Source: Tribonema minus (lineage: Eukaryota; Sar; Xanthophyceae; Tribonematales; Tribonemataceae). Taken from it: a stretch of DNA of 64,000 bases. Location of the stretch: positions 1,798,001-1,862,000 of the forward strand of contig JAFCMP010000223.1 of NCBI GenBank assembly GCA_017506865.1, in the 5' to 3' direction. Of the stretch, positions 57,149-64,000 are shown one piece after another. The notes under the pieces are model-generated. The model worked only from the letters and a program-made list of their open reading frames with translations, searched no databases and was not told where the DNA came from. The translations under genes and the position numbers were made by a program. How positions within the stretch are numbered: position 1 is the first letter of the stretch; each line of letters opens with the position of its first letter.

Positions 57149-59245
57149 TTAAACCTTGGCTGCGTTTGAGTTCGGGCCAAGCTTCTTCCCGCCAACGCCA
57201 GTCACAACATTGACAAAGCGCCGGTTGTACTGCATGCGCTTCTTGGCGCGCCCACGAGGGTCCTTCTTCTTCTCCTGCTTGTCGACCTATTGCAGCAGAT
57301 AACAACCTTCAGTGAACATCAGCATGCTTGTGCTGTGATGAAGCTGTCAAGGCGTATGCAACCATTGAGGTCCATGAAATCTTGGAGGAGCGCATTGCTC
57401 GACGGACATCACTGTGACATTGGTTTCACGCGCCTACCGATGATTTGCCCTGTCTTGATGTCACGCCCATGCACAACAGCAACAAAGTTGGTAAGCGCAT
57501 GGAAGCGCGGACTCACAGATATGCCATCCATTCAGAACACTACAAAAGGAGAGTGCTGTGAATGCTACCAATCACCAAAATGGCTGTGTAGGGACTTTCA
57601 AGTATGCACAGATGATCGCAAAAAAAAACAACCATTCTCACTTGACTCTAATGCAGACAACAAATGCTTGAAAAGTCAGGCAGCTGGAGTCAGCTACGTC
57701 AACAACATTCAGATTATCACTCCTACCCAAAAGGCTTCATGACTTGAATGGGCTTGCCACAACATTCCAGAGTACGATTTGGAAGGTTAAATTAAATGGC
57801 CATGGGCCACTGCATGGTGTCAGCAGCCATGTTGTAAGGTGCTGTGCCACCCCGACGACAGTGTCGTTTACACACAGGAGTGCAGCAGGCTTTGCACCAT
57901 GCTATGTAGCCTGAATGCTCTGAATGGCAGACACATGCCACGTTAATGCGTGTCAACACAGGTGGGGTGCTGGCAGCCCTGTCGCTGCTTCACATCGTTA
58001 CGCTTTCTGACAATTGGCCACCGTGATTGTTAACGTGGCTCATATTGAGTGAACGGCTCAATAGCATCTACTTGGTAGCTGAAGGTAAGGGATGGCCGTT
58101 CATGGCGCGAACCCACCACTACAGATATAGCCACTATGTAGAACAGAGTAAAGGCTGACATGAACAATGCGCAGGCGGTTTGTTGAATATGAGCATCGCT
58201 TTGTGTGCAGCGCAGCCTTTGCAAATATTTGCCAAAGCTGTCAGCCATCAAGCAATAACAGAGGCGCTGGCAGAAATTATGCTGACAACACGCATCTGTA
58301 CATGCTGTCTGTCACTGCTAAGGTAGGTAGGTGCAGGCAGCACTGAATAGCGTTAATCAGGTGTGCACCCAACACACAAAGCTGTTCACACTGGTGAGCT
58401 CAGCAGTGACCAGTCTGTCCACAGTACACAGCAAACTTCAAAACCTCACGGGTTGTGAGTTAAGAGCGGTTCATTGATCTCAAGCACGTGCCATATTATA
58501 CATAGCTCTGTGTGTCCACCAGGTAAAATACAAACATATGTTGTTGTAAAAATGGAGTTGCTGTATATCACTTTCATTGACAAAATCGAACACTATTGCA
58601 TGACAGACACATGAGCTTTAACGGAATCATGCTTTGGGCTACATCCCGCTTGCAGCTGAGCATGTGTTTCAGAAATCTTGTGCCTGTCACATGACCGGAA
58701 TTTAAGCCGGCTCTGACTTTGTGAAAAAGCTGTTGAGCCTTAGTTATTCTAAAAGGCCATGAGCTACAGTCAGTAGTGGCTGTGGGTAGAGTGGTTCACC
58801 ACACGATACGTCAAGACGCTGCAACTGATAAGTGGCCCCTATTTTGAAACTTTGTCTCTTGATGTGTCAGACGCATCACGCCATGCAACAGCAAACGTGC
58901 AGAGAGCTAATTTACTTGATATCTACTGAGCTAAAGATCAAGCATTACATTATGCCACAAAGACGTCGTCGCCCGGACCAGGCTGTTTGTGTTCTTCTCT
59001 GTACACCACTCCGAAACCACTCATTGCATTTGAGCAGCAACACAGGATGATTCCAAAAGAAAGAAGCGTAGATAAAAGCTGTAGCGAAACAGCACTGGCT
59101 GCTGCAATTGTGTACTGCTGGTGTCATGCCCTACACCTTGGTGCAGACGAGATGCGTGCTCCACATAAAGTAAGCCATGTCTCACCTTGGGAGTCTGGCC
59201 CTTCACCTTTCCTGCACGCGCGAGCGATCCGTGCACCTTGCCCAT
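57149..59245 (-). CDS. RPS30: 40S ribosomal protein eS30, 2 exons
   Basis: Small basic protein of the 40S subunit near the decoding side. Exon 1 (59245-59186) encodes [20 protein letters not shown], a near-perfect match to the family start; exon 2 (57286-57149) encodes [20 protein letters not shown] and NRRFVNV, ending in [11 protein letters not shown] and TAA. Junction is in phase; 65 residues, normal length. As in plants there is no ubiquitin-like leader: the only in-frame codon upstream is GTG, so ATG 59245 is the start. The single intron (57287-59185, 1899 bp) is long for so small a gene and contains other protein-like pieces on the same strand. It shares a 311-bp divergent promoter region with the gene at 59557. 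Confidence 0.95.
58030..58248 (-). CDS. Small single-span membrane protein-like open frame inside the eS30 intron
   Basis: ATG at 58248 opens 72 codons ([14 protein letters not shown]), with one hydrophobic segment of about 20 residues ([20 protein letters not shown]) and a polar C-terminus. It may be a nested gene, a retained exon or chance. Another protein-like piece on the same strand, about 57505-57440 ([17 protein letters not shown] before GTAGGC), also lies in this intron. Confidence 0.25.
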   Translation of the reverse strand: MADSFGKYLQRLRCTQSDAHIQQTACALFMSAFTLFYIVAISVVVGSRHERPSLTFSYQVDAIEPFTQYEPR

Positions 59246-59556
59246 GGTCGCTCGTTCCACGCTGCTCCCGCTTTGCTATCAGGCCACACAAACAAACCTC
59301 AATTACTCGCGAGCCCGCCTCAATTACTCGCGACTTTGAACTGTCTCCGGGGCCCCCCGCACGTTCGGGGAACAGTAACTTTTTTATTCCGAGCTGAAAC
59401 ACACACGTGCATGCACACGGAGAACGGCAAGGCAAGGCAGGACTTTTTCAAAAGTCGTCTCTCACGCTGCTGGCTGCTCATCCATCTTACATTGGCCAAC
59501 AGACCGGAGAGCTGAAGATCAACACAGGAGGGGAAAGCTTTCTCGAGAGTGGCGGC
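59246..59556. promoter_or_regulatory. Bidirectional promoter region with a 16-bp direct repeat
   Basis: Only 311 bp lie between the divergent start codons of eS30 and the gene at 59557. CCTCAATTACTCGCGA occurs twice, at 59297-59312 and 59318-59333, 21 bp apart, two helical turns. It is placed about 50-90 bp from the eS30 start and is a candidate ribosomal-protein promoter element. Confidence 0.55.
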
Positions 59557-62500
59557 ATGATGGATCAGGGGCCTAGAAGCTCGAAGGTGTCCCTCGCGGA
59601 GGTCATGGATGAGCAGTACGCTCTTTCTCTGTCAGATCAAGCGGATGTGGTCCCACAGCAGCAGGTGTGTATCTTTTGTCCGCTTGCATCAGCGATCAAT
59701 AGATAACCAGAAGGTCGGAGTAATAGATGCTGACTGGATGTGGCACTAGCACTAGATGAGGCGCTGGCAAAGCGCTCAGCAACTTGACAGAGAGTTATTC
59801 TGTCGACACCACCTGTGGTGGCTCATTCAGTTGAGCTCTCACTGGATCTGTCGTTTGTCGTAGTACATCGGATCAGATGCTCTGAGGCCACGAAGGTGTG
59901 AAAAAGAAGGCCACTTGCCGAAAACCATTGCAATAGACAAGTATCGCTGTGTGCAAAATTTCTGCAGCCTACTATTCACATAGGTGCAAACTCAACAATT
60001 TGAAATTTATCGTCTTTCGTTCCGTTCTGTTCAGGTGGCGACAGCGGCTAGGGCTTGGGGTGGCCACAGTGCACCAGCTGCACAGGTGCTCAGGCAGAAA
60101 CTTCAAGCGGAAGCACAGGCAGCTTCATTTCATGCGACTGCTGCATATGCGCTGCAACGACCAGCCGCAGACCCTGTGAAGGTATGCTGTTTGTATGGTG
60201 CTTGCTTAGACTGCTTTCATTGCTCTTGTTGATTGCCTTGCCCCATGCCGGCACTCATAGATGAAAGACATTTGGGAAATCAACCTCCTTCTGGTGAGGA
60301 GGACATGAACACCAGTCAATCTTGGCTAATAGTTGAGATTCTGGAGTGTCGAGTGCGTGCCGGGTATGTACCTCACAGTGGGCGAGTACACGCTATCACT
60401 TTGGGAAGTAGCTGGTTCCATCCTGTCTGCAGTGCAACCTCCTCTTTATAAAGTCACGATGCATGCAACAAAATGTCATCAATCGCACAGAGGATGACAG
60501 CAACAAGACGAGGCTCTGCAGCTTACAGCTGAGCAAATTGTGTTGCTTCGCCATTAATTTATGTGTGTTTACCTCTGGCGTGTTTCCGACTTCTGCACAG
60601 GTTTCAAAAATGGTGGCCATGGGCATTGACACCGCATGGGCAGCAGCAGCCTTGCAGCGCACAAACAACAATGTTGCTGCAGCAGTGGCGTTGTGCTTCG
60701 AGACAGACATGGACGCAATGGTAGCTCAGGATACTCTGGGAGCAGCAGCTCAGGATAATGTGGAAGCAGCTGCTGCATCAGGTAATTCAACTTTAAGCAC
60801 TTTCTGGTCATATGGCTGCAACACTGTCTGATTGGATATTGATGACTGGTTCAATCACTGCTACCACGGACTGCGCGGTTATGACATAGGTATCTTATAT
60901 GCGTCGCAGGAGTTGTCTGCAGACAAACAGATTGTACCAGTCTATTCAACACGAAGAGCCAATTGGCTATTGGCTGTTCGCTACAGTATCATCTAGATTG
61001 AGTAAAGTTGACCGTTACCATTGGCTTCCATCCTTGATGTATTTCTATCTTTCAAGTAGTGCACGGTCCAATGGCAGCAGCCTTTGCGGTTTGTATTTCA
61101 GTCATAGAAGTGAATCATATGATAAATGCAATTTGCATAATGTGTGAAACTTATTAGGTAAAGCTGTTGTGAGGGTGTTGTCTTTTCGAGAAGAGCAATA
61201 TTTTTGATTGTGGTTGCATATATATACTTTAAGGGTGCACAACTGCCATGGCCTAACTGTCCTATCAAAAATGCGAGCAGCGCAGTTATTTGCTGTGTGC
61301 AGTGATCTACCGGCTTCACATGCTGTATGAAGGGAACCACACATCTGTTCAACTTGCGTTGATGACCTAACCTAACAGCTTCTCCTGACGTTTGTGACAG
61401 ACAGCACCATTTAGCTTGCATTGTGCCATCAGCAAAATCACCAATCACTGCATGGCGTGCATCTTTCTATGCAAGTGAGCACATGGAGTTGTCTTTGACA
61501 GTGCACAAGTTGTTACTGCTTTCTGATTGTACTGCAGGAAGTCAACACAGCAGGCCCGCAGCGCCAGATGCTGAGCCTGTGCAGCAGCCTGTGCTGGTTA
61601 CTTCAGCAAAAGAAGTGCCTGTCAATGTGAGTTTGGCTCTTGAGAAGGGCACATGTCACCTGCCCTTATCGTTGCAACTTTGACAAGAGCTGCATGTTGC
61701 ATTGCATATGTTGCTATGAACAGAGCAAGGTGTCAGGGTTGCAGTGCATCAACTCACATGTTTCATGAACAAAGCATTGCAGAATGAGTACTTTGAATGT
61801 TTGCTTAGATTTGCTGGTCACTGCGTCAGGCTGTCATCGGTCACATCTCTCGAAGCTGTTCATCGTTCTGCTGCTAATGATTTGTGTCCGGTTGATTGTT
61901 AGTCTAGTCTTGTGCAAGTCCTATGCTGTTGACCGCTTTGGCGCTGATGAGGCGTGAGTGTGGCTAATGTCAGGCTGGTCTTGAGCAACTTAATTTTTCG
62001 TGCTCGTGCTCTCTGTACAGCACAAACGCTTTTGCTCTTGCTCACTTACTAATCTAACTTTGCACTTGAGCGCCACACGAGGAGCTTATTTGATCCCGAT
62101 CTTTGATGCTGATGGTCATGTGCAGGCGGAGCATGCGGACAGAGACATGGCACTGGCACTGCACATGCAGGAGCTGGAACGGGTACAGGCACACCAGGCC
62201 ATGGCTAAAAGGGGTCAGGTGAGTGTCCTTGCTCAAATTCGTCATCATACAGCTGTGACTGTGTCTCTACATCTTCTATTTTATATGCAACTTGCGGTTT
62301 CGCTTGTTGATGTTTCATACGTCTAATGTATTGATGTGGCTGATGGACAACCTGCATCAAGAGTAGTTGGCTCGTACACAAAGTCATTGTTGCATAGCAC
62401 AGGAGTACCAGTTACCCACTTTTCAGGCAGCCTTTGTGTTCCGCAGCTACAGCCTATGATATGGTGCATTGTCAGTACAGGCTGCCAACTCTTTGTACAG

Positions 62501-63788
62501 TGGAAGCAGTGACTAGCGGGATGGGGTTGATATAGGATAACTTCTGATGGTGAGGGAGATGGCTCATAATTTATGTGGACCAGAATCCCCACGTTGACAT
62601 GTAGGATAGTTATAAGCATGTCCGACTAAAGCCGACTTACGCTGACTTTAATCGCGAAAAATCGCAGAAAATCGGTGTTAACCGGCTGTTTTCTGACTGA
62701 CGCCGACTATGATCGGGTATAACCGCCCAGATCGGCCCCAGAAACATGCCGAGTGATCAGCAGGCTTCTAACCAAGTTCCTGCTGCACAGGTGCACATGT
62801 CACTACCACGCTGCTGGTCATCGGTGTGTAGCAGGGCAAGTAGCATCAAGCATCCACTGCTACTGCTGCTGCTGCGTTGGCAGCAGCGAACACACACACA
62901 CAGCAGGCAAGGCTGCGAGTGCTGCTAGTCCTCTATGGTCTAACGAGACCTCCAGCACGCCTGCACCGGCCGGGTGGCCACAGCGGCGGCTGCTCAGACT
63001 GCAGCAGCTGCCCGTCATTCGAGCTCTCTCAGCGTCAACCGTTCTTTGAAATGTTCTATCTTGTACCAAACTTCTACCGCGAATGGATTGCACCGCTGGA
63101 AAGCCCCACGTGCCACGAGTTGATTGGTGATATTAAAAAAATTGCGACACCCTGATTGTGACAAGAGAAGCCAAGCCCTAGGCCAAACCCTAGCTAATTT
63201 TACCGAGACCTGCACGACTGTATCGCCTGCAGCTCAAGAAGTTTGGGGCTTCGAAACTCAAGAATAGGTGCATTCGAAAGGGCTCTTCAAGCCCATCAAT
63301 TTGAGCTGCTGAACATAAGCAAGGCTTGGTACAGCAGAGTAAATTTCAAAAGGGTGTGCTCGTCCCTGTAGTCAAGTCACTGCTTCCACTGTATGCTACT
63401 TCAAAGTATTCATGCTTCTCACTCTATTTGCGTTAGATAAATGATGTGTTTGAGATGACAGCACATCTGTAGTCTCATATGAATGTATGCGCGTGCAATG
63501 TGATCCTCTGAGAGATGGTGTATCTGAAGGTAGGTCCTTCATTCAGCAGCGTATGCAACTCCTCAATGGGGCTCACTTTTTATTGTGGCTGCTTGACAAC
63601 CATTCATGGAGTGATTTCTGTGTTTCAAGCGGTACACTCACTTTTTAATACCTCTCCATCATAAGTGAAGTAGAGTGATATGACTGTGTATGTGTACGTG
63701 CTGTGCTGGCAAGCAGGTGGCTGTGACCAGAGGTGGCAGCGGCAATGTGTCTATTGGTCAGGCACATGTCAAGGCTTCAAGCCCGCAG
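59557..63788 (+). CDS. UBA-domain protein with RIO3-kinase-like N-terminus, 3' partial
   Basis: Exons: 59557-59664, 60035-60181, 60601-60781, 61538-61626, 62126-62218, 63717-63788, all GT-AG and in phase; the gene runs on past the window. The start VSLAEVMDEQYALSLS resembles the SLADVMSEQLAKELQ start of RIOK3; the fifth exon (DRDMALALHMQELERVQ) and the sixth (GNVSIGQAHVKA) also match in order the acidic helix and VSI segment before the RIO kinase domain. Exon 3 is a UBA domain (VSKMVAMGIDTAWAAAALQR, NNNVAAAVALCFE), which I do not recall in animal RIOK3. If correct, the product would act in 40S maturation and the kinase domain lies to the right. A plain ubiquitin-binding adaptor is the alternative. 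Confidence 0.55.
62626..62735. repeat. Array of short degenerate repeats in an intron
   Basis: Repeated CCGACT/GCTGACT and ATCGCGAAAA/ATCGCAGAAA/AATCGG words, with inverted counterparts (GGTTAACCGG), fill about 110 bp. The pattern is like the sub-terminal repeats of some DNA transposons. It lies in the intron 62219-63716. Confidence 0.5.
62877..63155 (+). CDS. Protein-like fragment inside an intron, perhaps transposon-derived
   Basis: Open frame ending in TGA at 63153-63155. Its second half reads as real protein (FFEMFYLVPNFYREWIAPLE, then CHELIGDIKKI); the first half has a Cys/Ser-rich stretch (GGCSDCSSCPSFE). It lies just right of the repeat array at 62626-62735, inside an intron of the gene at 59557, so an inserted element is a plausible source. 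No family recognised. Confidence 0.3.
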   Translation: MAAANTHTQQARLRVLLVLYGLTRPPARLHRPGGHSGGCSDCSSCPSFELSQRQPFFEMFYLVPNFYREWIAPLESPTCHELIGDIKKIATP

Positions 63789-64000
63789 GTATAGTGTGCA
63801 TCAAAAAACACTGCTGCTTGCAGTGTTTGCAGATCATGCGATATCAGTGTAGCACATCATGGGATCATCACGCATTGCTGTTGCAGATGATGTGTCATAC
63901 TGATTGCACCAGTGTCACGTATCTCCAATCATGTGCGCATCTTGTGAGACTGCAGTGCTCAGTGTTTGCACATTGCGCATCTGTGATACTGAGAACCTGG

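Overview
The window is nuclear DNA of a eukaryote, most probably a green alga (my best guess is a trebouxiophyte). Genes are split by many GT-AG introns with clear donor and acceptor signals, and coding exons are much richer in G+C than introns and spacers. Short CCCTAAA/TTTAGGG-like tracts occur, and TGTAA, the polyadenylation motif typical of green algae, follows several genes. The gene content also fits: a 482-residue cytochrome-b5-fused front-end desaturase, an AMT-type ammonium transporter, an NRAMP metal transporter, a p300/CBP-type acetyltransferase without the fusion partners seen in animals, and an eS30 gene without a ubiquitin-like fusion.

Layout. From 1 to 29.6 kb is a gene-dense part: ammonium transporter (+, 21-3814), NRAMP transporter (-, 5758-11123), delta-5-type desaturase (+, 11893-17727), one copy of a 2-kb dispersed repeat (19361-21368), and a WDR43/UTP5-type ribosome-biogenesis protein (+, 22390-29593). 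From 29.6 to 36.8 kb is a rearranged stretch of nested tandem duplications holding isolated, gene-like exons of an unrecognised cysteine-rich protein. A p300/CBP-type histone acetyltransferase lies at 37016-41895 (-). An intronless, frame-broken gene of unknown function lies at 43915-44687. From 44.7 to 57 kb there is mostly repetitive and decayed sequence: a MITE-like element, tandem duplications, a long AC microsatellite, the second inverted copy of the 2-kb repeat, and scattered candidate exons. The right end has ribosomal protein eS30 (-, 57149-59245), divergent from a UBA-domain, RIO3-kinase-like gene (+, 59557 to beyond the window).

The five long spliced models were built by hand. In the ammonium transporter, NRAMP, desaturase and eS30 genes every splice junction keeps the reading frame and the total is divisible by three (514, 473, 482 and 65 residues), so I trust those structures. 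In the UTP5 gene one tiny exon is inferred from phase alone. The genes are ordinary nuclear housekeeping or metabolic genes and do not form an operon. The best leads for something new are the duplicated cysteine-rich exon cassette (33.6-36.8 kb), the intronless gene with a break at an A-run (43.9 kb), the paired 2-kb dispersed repeats with an internal inverted-repeat segment, and a 26-bp motif dispersed in three places.
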